A model generated the notes under the pieces. It did not search any database. It had not been told where the DNA came from and worked only from the letters and a program-made list of their open reading frames with translations. DNA of 64,000 nucleotides. It comes from Anaerolineae bacterium (GTDB lineage Bacteria > Chloroflexota > Anaerolineae > Promineifilales > Promineifilaceae). Made by a program: the position numbers and the translations under genes. The DNA is taken from assembly GCA_023954475.1 (NCBI GenBank), contig JAMLHW010000003.1, positions 62,001 to 126,000 of the forward strand, in the 5' to 3' direction. Shown here piece by piece: positions 43,612 to 52,957 of the stretch (its first letter is position 1; each line of letters begins with the position of its first letter).

Positions 43612-45030
43612 ATGTTGACGATTGGTCATTTTCTCGAAGCACTAACTGACTACCGGGTAACCGGGGATGAGCCACGTGTATCGACCGTCGTCATTGATAG
43701 CCGTCAGGCGCAACAGAGCAGCGTATTTTTCGCCTTTAAAGGAGAAAATGTGGACGGTCACCAGTTTGTGCCTGCAGCATTTGCTATGGGTGCGATTGCT
43801 GCTCTGGTGGAGCGGCCAGATGGTGATGGTGCGTGGGTTGATTGTCGTGCAGGTGTAGAGAAATTGAGCTGGTCAGGCGAAACACCGCTGCAAATTGTGG
43901 TCGATGATACGCTTGTTGCGTTGCAACAGGTTGCCCGCTATTGGCGGCGTCGCTTTGATTGCCGCGTCATTGGCATTACGGGCAGTGTGGGCAAAACGAC
44001 GACCAAGGAGTTGACAGCGCGTGTTCTGTCACAGCGCTACTGCGTGCTAAAGTCGCAAGGCAATTACAACAACGAAATTGGATTGCCGTTGACATTGCTC
44101 GAATTGCGTCCAGAGCATGAGCGTGTGGTGTTGGAAATGGGGATGTACACGCAGGGTGATATTGCCTTGCTGGCCGACATTGCGCAGCCGCAAGTCGGCG
44201 TGATCACACTGGTAGGAACGGTGCATTTGGAGCGGGTCGGAACTCGTGAGGCTTTGGTAGCGGCTAAACGCGAATTGGTAGAGGCACTATCGGCCGATGA
44301 TATTGCCATCCTCAATGCAGATGAGCCATTGGTGATGTCGATGGTGCCACACACTCCGGCACATATTATTACGTATGGCCTGACGCCTTCGGCCGATTTG
44401 CGGGCCAGCGCCATTGAATCAATGGGTATGGCCGGAATCGGTTTTACATTGCATTACGGCAATGACAATGTACGTGTACAAATGCCGCTGCTGGGACGCC
44501 ATAGTGTGCACACCGCATTGCGAGCAGTCGCAGTTGGGTTGGTAGAAGGAATGCATTGGTCCGAAATCGTTGTGGGCTTGCAAACGCATCGCGATGAACT
44601 GCGTTTGCTGGCAGTCACCGGCCCGCATGGTTCGACCATTCTGGACGATACATATAATGCCAGCCCGGCTTCAACGATGGCTGCGTTGGAATTGCTCCAT
44701 GATTTGCCGGGAAGGCGCATCGCCGTGTTGGGCGACATGTTGGAACTTGGTTCGGCCGAAATCGATTCGCACCGGATGATCGGCATACGCGCCAGCGAAA
44801 TAGCTGATGTGTTGGTCGCCGTCGGCTCGCTGGGGCACATTGCCGGTGAAGAAGCGCTGGCAGTCGGCATGTCGGCCGAACAAGTCTATTTGGCGGAGAC
44901 GGCGACCGATGCCGTTCCGATTTTGTTCGAGATCATTCAGCCGGACGACGTGATTTTGGTCAAAGGCTCCCGTGGAGGCCGATTGGATCGCATCGTCGCT
45001 GCACTGACGGAATCGGCCGAAAAAGCGTAA
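43612..45030 (+). CDS. murF: UDP-MurNAc-tripeptide:D-Ala-D-Ala ligase MurF
   Basis: The 472-residue Mur ligase has the ATP loop VIGITGSVGKTTTKELTARV, GNYNNEIGLPLTLLEL (MurF-specific), LEMGMYTQGDIALLADI, and LDDTYNASPASTMAALELL. It adds D-Ala-D-Ala to the UDP-muramyl tripeptide in the cytosol. It follows ftsI directly, where murE would be expected first; murE is not in this window. Five TCGGCCGA copies lie in the gene. Confidence 0.94.
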   Translation: MLTIGHFLEALTDYRVTGDEPRVSTVVIDSRQAQQSSVFFAFKGENVDGHQFVPAAFAMGAIAALVERPDGDGAWVDCRAGVEKLSWSGETPLQIVVDDTLVALQQVARYWRRRFDCRVIGITGSVGKTTTKELTARVLSQRYCVLKSQGNYNNEIGLPLTLLELRPEHERVVLEMGMYTQGDIALLADIAQPQVGVITLVGTVHLERVGTREALVAAKRELVEALSADDIAILNADEPLVMSMVPHTPAHIITYGLTPSADLRASAIESMGMAGIGFTLHYGNDNVRVQMPLLGRHSVHTALRAVAVGLVEGMHWSEIVVGLQTHRDELRLLAVTGPHGSTILDDTYNASPASTMAALELLHDLPGRRIAVLGDMLELGSAEIDSHRMIGIRASEIADVLVAVGSLGHIAGEEALAVGMSAEQVYLAETATDAVPILFEIIQPDDVILVKGSRGGRLDRIVAALTESAEKA

Positions 45031-45052
45031 GGTAATCTATTTTGAGTGACAG

Positions 45053-45085
45053 AGAAACCGAGTTTTTGCCAAAAACTCGGTTTCT
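45053..45085. repeat. Perfect 15-bp inverted repeat between murF and mraY
   Basis: AGAAACCGAGTTTTT and its exact complement are separated by GCC. The stem is long, and internal T and A runs make it terminator-like in both directions. It lies within an otherwise continuous operon, so it may attenuate transcription or be a dispersed palindromic (MITE-like) element; GAAACCGAGTTT-type intergenic hairpins are known from several phyla. A genome search would decide. Confidence 0.8.
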
Positions 45086-45119
45086 GAACCGCTAATTATC
45101 AAAGAACAGGACTCACTTC

Positions 45120-46106
45120 ATGCCATTTGCACTTACTTTAGGCGGCGTCACTTTCGTTCTCGCCGTCATTTGGGGAAGCCCGCTGATTGAACTGATGCGC
45201 CGGTTGCGCCTCGGTAAAAGCATTCGTGTCGACGGTCCCCAAAGCCACATGGTTAAAATGGGTACACCGGGGATGGGCGGTATTCTCATCATCGGTTGGG
45301 TCGTCATCATCAGCATCGTCGTCAACATCGTGCGCTGGGTCAACCAGCTTGAATTTGTCGAAAGCGCGTTTATTCCGCTGGCCGTCATGGTCGCGTATTC
45401 GATTTTGGGCGGCATTGATGATTATCAGGGTATCCGACAACGACCCGGCATCGGTATGTTGGCACGCGTCAAAATCTGGTTTCAGCTAGGCATAGCCTTG
45501 TTGGCAGGCTTGATCATCTATTTTTTCGTCAATGATGGGCGTGGATTGGTCGCAGTGCCGACCATTCCGTTCTTACTCGACATCGGCCTTCTGTACATTC
45601 CTGTTGCTGTTATTGTTATTTCAGGGATGGCGAACGCAGTCAATATCACCGATGGGCTGGATGGATTGGCAGGAACGATTGCCGCAGTCTGTTTTTTGGC
45701 GTACGGTGGCATTGCGTTTTTGCAGGGCCAACAATTCTTGCTGACATTCAGCATGATTGTGGTCGGCGCCTGCTTTGCTTTTTTGTGGTTCAACGCCAAA
45801 CCCGCGCAGATGTTTATGGGTGATGTCGGGTCGCAGGCGTTGGGCGGCGCATTAGGTGTCGTCGCGCTGATGACCAATCAATGGCTGATCTTGCCTGTAA
45901 TTGCCATTGTACCGATGGCGACGATGCTATCGACGATTTTGCAAGTCCTTTATTTTCGCTGGACAGGCGGCAAACGGCTGTTTAAGATGGCGCCATTGCA
46001 TCACCATTTTGAGTTGATCGGCTGGAGTGAAACGCAAATTGTACAGCGTTGGTGGCTGTTGAGTATTTTGGCGGCGATGGTTGGTATCGCACTGGCATTG
46101 GTATGA
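45120..46106 (+). CDS. mraY: Phospho-MurNAc-pentapeptide transferase MraY
   Basis: The 328-residue integral membrane enzyme makes lipid I. About ten helices are visible; GTPGMGGILI, DDYQGI, the catalytic NAVNITDGLDGLAGT, FLWFNAKPAQMFMGDVGSQA and the histidine motif PLHHHFELIGW are conserved. Preceded by AGGA. Its TGA overlaps the murD ATG. Confidence 0.97.
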   Translation: MPFALTLGGVTFVLAVIWGSPLIELMRRLRLGKSIRVDGPQSHMVKMGTPGMGGILIIGWVVIISIVVNIVRWVNQLEFVESAFIPLAVMVAYSILGGIDDYQGIRQRPGIGMLARVKIWFQLGIALLAGLIIYFFVNDGRGLVAVPTIPFLLDIGLLYIPVAVIVISGMANAVNITDGLDGLAGTIAAVCFLAYGGIAFLQGQQFLLTFSMIVVGACFAFLWFNAKPAQMFMGDVGSQALGGALGVVALMTNQWLILPVIAIVPMATMLSTILQVLYFRWTGGKRLFKMAPLHHHFELIGWSETQIVQRWWLLSILAAMVGIALALV

Positions 46107-47479
46107 TGATGACGCAAGATCGACAGCAGACGCGTTTAGACGCATTGACCGGCAAGCGATTGCTGATCCTCGGTCTGGCGCGCCAGGGCAAGGCGTTGGC
46201 GCGATTTGCCGTCGGGCGTGGTGCGCAGGTGATCGTCTCGGATTTGCGTTCGGCCGAAACGTTGCATGCTGACATAGCTGAGTTGGCCGATTTACCAGTC
46301 GAACTGGTGCTGGGCAACCATCCGTTGACATTACTCGATGACATCGATGTGCTGGCGATTAGCGGCGGTGTTCCGGCCGATGCGCCGCTCGTCGTTGCGG
46401 CGCGGGATCGCGGTATTTCTGTCACCAATGATTCGCTTGAATTTCTGCTGCGTTGCCCGGCTCCGATTGTCGGAATCACCGGAGCAGCAGGCAAGTCGAC
46501 GACGACATCACTGGTCGGTGCGATGGGAACGGCAGCCGGTCGGCCGACGTGGGTTGGCGGCAATATCGGCCGACCGCTACTGGCTGATTTGGATGCGATT
46601 CGGCCGAATGACCTCGTCGTGCAGGAATTGTCGAGCTTCCAGCTTGAGATTTGGACGCATAGTCCGCCGATTGCGACGATTTTGAACATCACACCCAATC
46701 ATCTCGATCGGCACAAGACGATGGCGGTGTACACACAGGCCAAAGCCAATATTCTGCGTTTTCAGCCTGAAGACGGCATCGCCGTGCTGCCGTACGGCGA
46801 TCTGGCACATCTGGAAGGGTTGGTTCAGGGACGGTTGCGCCATTTTTGCCTCGATGAACCGGTTGCGGATGGTGCATTTGCACGCGACGGTGCGATTTGG
46901 CTGCGCAACGGCGAGCATGAACAGCGCGTCTGTGCGTTAGATGACATTCAGCTGCGTGGCGAGCACAATGTGCGCAATGTATTGGCGGCGGTTGTGTTGG
47001 CAGCTTCGGCCGATATTTCGGCCGAAGCCATCAGCGAAGCAATCCGTACCTTTACCGGCATTCCTCACCGGCTGGAGCTGGTGGCAAAAGTCGATGGCGT
47101 AGCCTATGTCAATGACTCCATCGCGACGGCTCCCGAACGCGCCATTGCTGCCGTCCGTGCCTATGATGAGCCATTGATCTTGCTCACTGGTGGTCGTGAC
47201 AAAGACCTGGATTGGGAGACGTGGCTAGAAGTTGTCGCAGGTCGCGCAAAGCATGTCATTTTATTCGGCGAATTGGCGGGAATGCTGGAAGCGCGTCTCG
47301 CTGGCGTGGAGATTGCCTTTGATCGGGTCGTTTCGCTGGCCGATGCGGTCATGCTGGCCCGCCAACTGGCTGAACCCGGCGATGTTGTTCTGCTGTCTCC
47401 CGGCGGCACGAGCTTCGATGCGTATAGCGATTTTGCCCAGCGTGGCGATGAATTCCGTCAACTTGTGAGGAACTGGTAA
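46103..47479 (+). CDS. murD: UDP-MurNAc-L-Ala:D-Glu ligase MurD
   Basis: The 458-residue ligase adds D-glutamate. LLILGLARQGKALARFAVGR is the N-terminal nucleotide fold; VGITGAAGKSTTTSLV is the ATP loop; FQLEIW, NITPNHLDRHKTM, GEHNVRNVLAAV and TGGRDKDLDWETW follow in order. The ATG at 46103 overlaps the mraY stop (ATGA); two more ATGs follow. TCGGCCGA copies cluster here (seven), including two at 47006 and 47018 only 12 bases apart. Confidence 0.95.
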   Translation: MMMTQDRQQTRLDALTGKRLLILGLARQGKALARFAVGRGAQVIVSDLRSAETLHADIAELADLPVELVLGNHPLTLLDDIDVLAISGGVPADAPLVVAARDRGISVTNDSLEFLLRCPAPIVGITGAAGKSTTTSLVGAMGTAAGRPTWVGGNIGRPLLADLDAIRPNDLVVQELSSFQLEIWTHSPPIATILNITPNHLDRHKTMAVYTQAKANILRFQPEDGIAVLPYGDLAHLEGLVQGRLRHFCLDEPVADGAFARDGAIWLRNGEHEQRVCALDDIQLRGEHNVRNVLAAVVLAASADISAEAISEAIRTFTGIPHRLELVAKVDGVAYVNDSIATAPERAIAAVRAYDEPLILLTGGRDKDLDWETWLEVVAGRAKHVILFGELAGMLEARLAGVEIAFDRVVSLADAVMLARQLAEPGDVVLLSPGGTSFDAYSDFAQRGDEFRQLVRNW

Positions 47480-48744
47480 TGGTTATCGACAATAAACGTA
47501 TTCCACGCAAAAGTGCGCCCATTAGCGCCACACTGCGCATCCGTTTTGACGTCTGGTTGGCGCTGGCCGTCTTGGGATTGGTGGTTGCCGGCATGCTCAA
47601 CGTCTACAGTTCGACACTGGTACTGGGTTACGAGGGAACCGGCGATCCGCTCTATTATTTCCGCACCCAAATGTATGCGTTGGGATTGGGTTTACTGGCA
47701 ATTGTCGTCATCATGCAGTTTGACTACACGTTCCTCAAGAAATTTTCGATTCCAGTGATGGCAGGAACACTGTTGTTGTTGATAGCTGTTCTGGTTATAG
47801 GCGAAGTGACGTTTGGCGCAATTCGCGGCCTGAGTGAAGGTTCATATCAGCCGTCAGAGATCGCCAAATTGGCGACCATTCTCTACATTTCACATTGGCT
47901 GGCGAGTAAAGGTGACCGCATCAAGAGCGTGACCTATGGGTTGTTTCCGTTTTCATTGATGGTTGGCGTGGTTTGCTTTTTGGTCATGCAGCAGCCCGAT
48001 TTGAGTACGTCGAGTCTGGTGGCGTTGATCGCGTTCAGCCTGTTTTTTGTAGCCGGTGCCGACTGGCGTCAGTTTGCAGTTGCTATTGTCATGGCGCTGG
48101 TCGTTTTTGGTATCTTGATGGTTACATTGCCACATGCCGTTGAGCGCATCGAACAATGGCAGGAGATGCTGCGCGACCCTAGCAATGCTGTCTGGCAAGT
48201 ACAGCAGGGGTTGATCTCGCTGGGATCCGGCGGCATATTTGGTACGGGCATCGGCCGAGGTGCGAATAAATATTTCCTGCCCGTTGCCCATTCAGACGGC
48301 GCATTCGCAGTGTGGGGTGAGGAATTGGGACTGATTGGCGGACTCGCCGTTATTTTGTCATTTGCCGTCGTCGTCTGGCGTGGTTTCGTCATCGCGCAAA
48401 GAGCGCGGACATCATATGGATTTCTGCTGGCAATGGGTGTGTCGTGTTGGATTGGGTTCCAGGCGTTAATCAACGTAGCGGTGATTACGGCCACGGTTCC
48501 GGCGACAGGCATGCCTTTACCTTTTCTCAGCTATGGCGGTACGTCATTGGCTGTGACGTTGGCCGGCGTCGGTGTCTTGCTGAGCGTCTCGCGTGATATG
48601 GCGCTCGATAAAACACTCAAGCCATCACAATCGATATTAGGAAGAATACGTGAAACTGGTAATAAGCGGTGGCGGAACCGGGGGACACATTTATCCGGCT
48701 CTGGCGGTCGTCGAACAACTACAAGCCGCCGGCGTGACAACTGA
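47479..48744 (+). CDS. ftsW: Septal glycosyltransferase FtsW (SEDS family)
   Basis: The 421-residue protein has about ten membrane helices and the SEDS signatures QPSEIAKLATILYISHWLAS, QQPDLSTSSLVALIAF, LIGGLAVILS and ATGMPLPFLSYGGTSL. It polymerises glycan from lipid II together with FtsI. It starts on the last base of the murD stop. The last 31 codons, a basic tail (GNKRWRNRGTHLSGSGG), lie in the start of murG in another frame. Confidence 0.95.
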   Translation: MVIDNKRIPRKSAPISATLRIRFDVWLALAVLGLVVAGMLNVYSSTLVLGYEGTGDPLYYFRTQMYALGLGLLAIVVIMQFDYTFLKKFSIPVMAGTLLLLIAVLVIGEVTFGAIRGLSEGSYQPSEIAKLATILYISHWLASKGDRIKSVTYGLFPFSLMVGVVCFLVMQQPDLSTSSLVALIAFSLFFVAGADWRQFAVAIVMALVVFGILMVTLPHAVERIEQWQEMLRDPSNAVWQVQQGLISLGSGGIFGTGIGRGANKYFLPVAHSDGAFAVWGEELGLIGGLAVILSFAVVVWRGFVIAQRARTSYGFLLAMGVSCWIGFQALINVAVITATVPATGMPLPFLSYGGTSLAVTLAGVGVLLSVSRDMALDKTLKPSQSILGRIRETGNKRWRNRGTHLSGSGGRRTTTSRRRDN

Positions 48745-49753
48745 CCAAATTTTATGGATCGGTACACGAGGGCAAATGGAAGAGAAATTGGTGCCGCAGG
48801 CTGGTCTGAGACTGGCAACAATCGATGGTGGACCTATTGCGGGCGTACCGATACGAGATAAGGCGATGAATGCAGGGCGATTAGGACGAGGATTGGTTCA
48901 GGCAAATCGGCTGTTACGCGAGTTTCGGCCGAATGTCCTTTTCCTCACCGGCGGCTATGTCAACGTACCCGTAGCACTGGTAGCACGCACACGGCGCATT
49001 CCTGCCGCTGTCTATCTCCCTGATGTCGAACCCGGTGCAGCGATCAAACGAATCAGCCGCTGGGTGGACAAGATTGGCTGCACGGCTGACGGATCGCAGC
49101 GCTATTTCAAACCGGGGCAGGTGGTTGTGACCGGTTACCCGGTGCGCACTGAGTTGCGACAGGCATTGTCGCTGAGTAGAGTTGAGGCGCGACAGGCACT
49201 GGGCGTGGATGTGAATCGGCCGAATTTGTTTGTCTTTGGCGGCAGCCGTGGTGCGCAGAGCATCAACCGGGCTTTGATGGCAATTTTGCCGGAACTGCTC
49301 ATCGACGCGGAAGTTGTCCACGTCAGCGGTACTCTCACATGGGACGAGGTTGATGAAAATGCGCAAACATTAGCGCCAGAGCTGCGTGCCCATTATCATC
49401 CTTACCCGTATTTACATGCGGAGATGGCGTTGGCATTCCGTTCGGCCGATTTGATTGTGGCGCGTGCCGGAGCCAGTATGTTAGGCGAAGGGCCAGCGTT
49501 TGGCGTGCCGGCTATCCTTGTTCCTTATCCACATGCATGGCGCTACCAAAAAGTCAACGCCGACTACCTGGCAGAACGCGGTGCAGCCATACGTCTCAAC
49601 GACGACATGTTGCAAAAAGACCTGCTGCCAACCGTGCGTCAGTTACTATTTGATGACCGACGACTGGCAGCTATGGCGCAAGCTGCCTGGAAACTGGATC
49701 GTCCGCAAGCCGCCGCTGACCTGGCGCAACTGCTACAATTGCTGGTGACATGA
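48650..49753 (+). CDS. murG: UDP-GlcNAc transferase MurG
   Basis: The 367-residue peripheral membrane enzyme turns lipid I into lipid II. The N-terminal VISGGGTGGHIYPALAVVEQ and the C-terminal donor site VARAGASMLGEGPAFGVPAI with PYPHAWRYQKVNADYLAERG are family hallmarks. The start is GTG at 48650 with GGAAGAA upstream; it must lie here because the glycine loop begins six codons later, so the gene overlaps ftsW by 95 bases. Confidence 0.95.
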   Translation: MKLVISGGGTGGHIYPALAVVEQLQAAGVTTDQILWIGTRGQMEEKLVPQAGLRLATIDGGPIAGVPIRDKAMNAGRLGRGLVQANRLLREFRPNVLFLTGGYVNVPVALVARTRRIPAAVYLPDVEPGAAIKRISRWVDKIGCTADGSQRYFKPGQVVVTGYPVRTELRQALSLSRVEARQALGVDVNRPNLFVFGGSRGAQSINRALMAILPELLIDAEVVHVSGTLTWDEVDENAQTLAPELRAHYHPYPYLHAEMALAFRSADLIVARAGASMLGEGPAFGVPAILVPYPHAWRYQKVNADYLAERGAAIRLNDDMLQKDLLPTVRQLLFDDRRLAAMAQAAWKLDRPQAAADLAQLLQLLVT

Positions 49754-49832
49754 GTGCGAGGTGTGAACAAGCAGCCGCACCTGAAGCACAGTTCGACATG
49801 ACGATTAAGCGCATATACAGGGAACAGATACC

Positions 49833-50435
49833 ATGATCATGCTCTGGGCCACACTAGTCATTATGATGGGGTTTTTTGCCATCATCGGCTCTTCACGCGG
49901 CTGGGGACGTGAGGTGGTTGCGTCGGCTGGACTCATCTTGGCGATCTTTGCCATTGACCAGGGCGGTGCGTGGGCATTAGGCTGGATAAATGCTGTTCCT
50001 CCGGCTGATGTGCCGCTAGAAAGTGTGCCGATTCCGGAATTGGAACGAATTCAACGTATTCAAATTATCGCGTTGACCTCGTTTATGCTCATTATGGCCG
50101 CGTTTAGCTTTCAGGGACCGACGCTAACCAATGTTGTCGCTGCCCGTCTCCGTATACGTGAAGGATTTCAGGAACGGATATTGGGCTTCTTTGTAGGTGC
50201 AATCAACGGTTATCTGTTGGTTGGCTCGATTATATCTTTCAATGAATGGATCTTAGGTAGCATTGGATGGGAACGGTTGCCGGTAAACAGGATGTACATT
50301 ATGGAGCCAATTGTCACGCGGCCAATTGCCGGGGGAGTTGACTGGATGAATTATTTGCCGCCACAGTTTATGGCGCCGTTCTTACTGCCGTTGCTGATCA
50401 TCGTATTTTTATTTGTCATTATTGTGTTGATTTAA
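49833..50435 (+). CDS. CvpA-like membrane protein in the dcw cluster
   Basis: The 200-residue protein has four or five membrane helices (MIMLWATLVIMMGFFAIIGS at the N-terminus, IIALTSFMLIMAAFSF, FFVGAINGYLLVGSIIS, FLLPLLIIVFLFVIIVLI). The SRGWGREVVASAGLILAIFA start and GFFVGAINGYLL resemble the CvpA family, whose members influence envelope functions. It sits between murG and murC, an unusual guest. Function is unknown. Confidence 0.65.
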   Translation: MIMLWATLVIMMGFFAIIGSSRGWGREVVASAGLILAIFAIDQGGAWALGWINAVPPADVPLESVPIPELERIQRIQIIALTSFMLIMAAFSFQGPTLTNVVAARLRIREGFQERILGFFVGAINGYLLVGSIISFNEWILGSIGWERLPVNRMYIMEPIVTRPIAGGVDWMNYLPPQFMAPFLLPLLIIVFLFVIIVLI

Positions 50436-50533
50436 GCAATGTACCTGACTACCCGGATCTCAGAAGTTTGAGAATATAGTCACGAAATCGTGATGAAAAC
50501 CTCTGGCGTCCATTTTGAAGAAATTTGTAAATT

Positions 50534-51979
50534 ATGTCTGCGAGTGAAAGCAATTTGTCTGCTGGTATAGCAATGCAACCCGGTATGCACATCCATCTAG
50601 TTGGTATCGGTGGTGCTGGTATTTCTGCCATCGCCCAGGTATTGTTGGGATTGGGTTACCGTGTTTCCGGTTCAGATATGCAGGCAAATACGCAAACTGT
50701 TGAATTGCAGGCTGCTGGTGCGACGGTGTTTGTCGGCCATTCGGCCGAACACATCGCCGGCGCACGTTTACTCGTCATTTCATCTGCTATTCCTCACGAC
50801 AATCCCGAAGTCGTTGCCGCGCGCGCTGCAGACGTTCCTGTGCTCAAACGAGCCGATTTTCTCGGCCGATTGATGGTTGGTAAACGCGGGGTTGCCGTTG
50901 CCGGTTCCCACGGCAAAACGACGACGACCGCCATGATCTCTCATCTTGTCATTGCTGCCGGGCTGGATCCAACCGTCATTGTCGGCGGCATTATGCCCAC
51001 TTTGGGCAGTAATGGCCGCGCGGGACAGGGTGATGTCTTCATTGTCGAAGCGGACGAATACGATCACATGTTTTTGGGTCTGAAGCCGGAAATCGCTGTC
51101 GTGACTAATATTGAGCACGATCATCCCGACATCTATGAGACAGAAGCGGCTTATCTCAATGCGTTTACCCAATTTGTCAACCTGCTGCCGTCGCACGGAT
51201 TGCTCATTGCCTGTGCAGATGATGCCGGTGTTCTGCAGTTGTTGGATCGCGATTTGCCCACACGCAATATTTGCCGGTACGGTTTGACTGAAGACGAGGT
51301 GTTGTGTGCAGTCGAGTTGCGGCGCAATGCATTGGGCGGCACAGATTTTCTTGTTTTGCAAGAGGGCGCACTTGTCGGCTTGATGCGGCTGCGTGTGCCG
51401 GGTTACCATAATGTGCGCAATGCTCTGGCCGCCATTGCGGTGGCGTTGGAACTGGGCATCGATGCGGGCACAATTCAGACAGCGCTGGCATCATTTGGCG
51501 GTGTCGGCCGACGCTTTCAGGAGATTGCCACAGTCGGCGGTGTGACAGTTGTCGATGATTACGCACACCATCCGACCGAGATTCAAATGACATTGCAGGC
51601 CGCCCGCCAACGCTATCCGGGGCGTCGTGTCTGGGCTGTGTGGCAGCCGCACACGTTTAGCCGCACGCGGCTGCTGCTGGAGGATTTTGCGACCTGTTTT
51701 GAGGAAGCTGATCGGGTGATTGGCCTCGATATTTATCGCAGTCGCGAGAAGGACACGCTCGGTGTCACAACGGCTCAGGTCATCGAAATGATGGATCATC
51801 CTTACGCACACTATATCGGCCGAATTGAGGATGCCGCTGATTACATTCTGGATCGCGTTTTGCCGGACGACGTCATCCTCACATTAGGTGCCGGTGACGG
51901 CAACAAAGTGGGCGAGTTGATAGTCGCTGACTTGCAACGCAGGGTAAAAAATCTGAACGGAAATGCCCATGAAAACTGA
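50534..51979 (+). CDS. murC: UDP-MurNAc:L-Ala ligase MurC
   Basis: The 481-residue ligase adds the first L-alanine. IHLVGIGGAGISAIAQVLLG, the ATP loop VAGSHGKTTTTAMISHL, EADEYDHMFL, NIEHDHPDIYE and VVDDYAHHPTEIQMTL are conserved. It overlaps murB by 17 bases. Four TCGGCCGA copies. Confidence 0.96.
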   Translation: MSASESNLSAGIAMQPGMHIHLVGIGGAGISAIAQVLLGLGYRVSGSDMQANTQTVELQAAGATVFVGHSAEHIAGARLLVISSAIPHDNPEVVAARAADVPVLKRADFLGRLMVGKRGVAVAGSHGKTTTTAMISHLVIAAGLDPTVIVGGIMPTLGSNGRAGQGDVFIVEADEYDHMFLGLKPEIAVVTNIEHDHPDIYETEAAYLNAFTQFVNLLPSHGLLIACADDAGVLQLLDRDLPTRNICRYGLTEDEVLCAVELRRNALGGTDFLVLQEGALVGLMRLRVPGYHNVRNALAAIAVALELGIDAGTIQTALASFGGVGRRFQEIATVGGVTVVDDYAHHPTEIQMTLQAARQRYPGRRVWAVWQPHTFSRTRLLLEDFATCFEEADRVIGLDIYRSREKDTLGVTTAQVIEMMDHPYAHYIGRIEDAADYILDRVLPDDVILTLGAGDGNKVGELIVADLQRRVKNLNGNAHEN

Positions 51980-52928
51980 TACACAGACCGACTTACGGGA
52001 CAGCGAACCCTTTGCAACTGCGTTTGGCGACCGGTTCAAACGCAAGCAGACATTGGCTAAATACACGTCGGCACGTGTCGGCGGCGCAGCTGAGATGTTT
52101 GTGACTGTCGAAACCGCAGCAGAATTGCAGATGGCGGTTGAATTGGCCCATCAGCACAACATTCCATTTTTCGTTTTGGGTGGCGGGTCAAACATTTTGA
52201 TAGCTGATGAAGGCGTGTCCGGTTTGATTATTCTCAACAAGGCCAAAAATGTCACGTTTCGCAACAGCGGCGTCGGCGTGGTTTGTTCGGCCGAATCCGG
52301 TGTGAACTTATCGGCATTGACGCGCAAATGTATCAGCAAAGGGCTGGGTGGTCTGGAATGGGCCATCGGCATTCCCGGCACGGTCGGCGGTGCGGTCGTC
52401 GGAAATTCCGGTGCGCACGGTGGTGACATGGCCGGCAACCTGCTCTCAGCAATGATTTGGGTGCCGGGCGAAGGCGTGCGAATGTTCAGCAATCGCGAAA
52501 TGCAGTATGGCTACCGCGACAGCATTTTGAAGCACGAACAGCAGCAAGACAGCCCGCGACGCGTCGTACTTTCGGCCGAATTGCAGCTCAAGCCGGAAGC
52601 GGTCGAAATTTTGACTGCACGTGCTGAAGGGTTTACGGCCCATCGCAAACAGACGCAGCCTGCCGGAGCCAGCATGGGATCGATGTTCAAAAATCCGGCG
52701 CATTATTACGCCGGGTACTTGCTGGAAGCGGCCGGGATGAAAGGGTTTGCCGTTGGCGACGCACAGATTTCGGAAAAACACGCCAACTTTTTTATGAATA
52801 ACGGCAACGCTTCGGCCGAAGACATTCGCGCCTTACTCGCCGAAGCATGGAACGTCGTTCGTGAACAGTTCGGTATCGAAATGGAAACGGAAGTCGAACT
52901 CGTGGGTAACTGGCGATTTGACGAGTAG
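51963..52928 (+). CDS. murB: UDP-N-acetylenolpyruvoylglucosamine reductase MurB
   Basis: The 321-residue FAD enzyme reduces UDP-GlcNAc-enolpyruvate to UDP-MurNAc. YTSARVGGAAEMFV, FVLGGGSNILIADEGVSG, GIPGTVGGAVVGNSGAHGG, and GSMFKNPAHYYAGYLLEAAG with the proton-donor serine near the end of the substrate site are visible. Length and the GSMFKNP type fit type II MurB. Two ATGs (51963, 51969) are candidates; both lie inside the murC end. Confidence 0.95.
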   Translation: MPMKTDTQTDLRDSEPFATAFGDRFKRKQTLAKYTSARVGGAAEMFVTVETAAELQMAVELAHQHNIPFFVLGGGSNILIADEGVSGLIILNKAKNVTFRNSGVGVVCSAESGVNLSALTRKCISKGLGGLEWAIGIPGTVGGAVVGNSGAHGGDMAGNLLSAMIWVPGEGVRMFSNREMQYGYRDSILKHEQQQDSPRRVVLSAELQLKPEAVEILTARAEGFTAHRKQTQPAGASMGSMFKNPAHYYAGYLLEAAGMKGFAVGDAQISEKHANFFMNNGNASAEDIRALLAEAWNVVREQFGIEMETEVELVGNWRFDE

Positions 52929-52957
52929 AGAATTGATTTTGCAGCAACTAGCGACCA

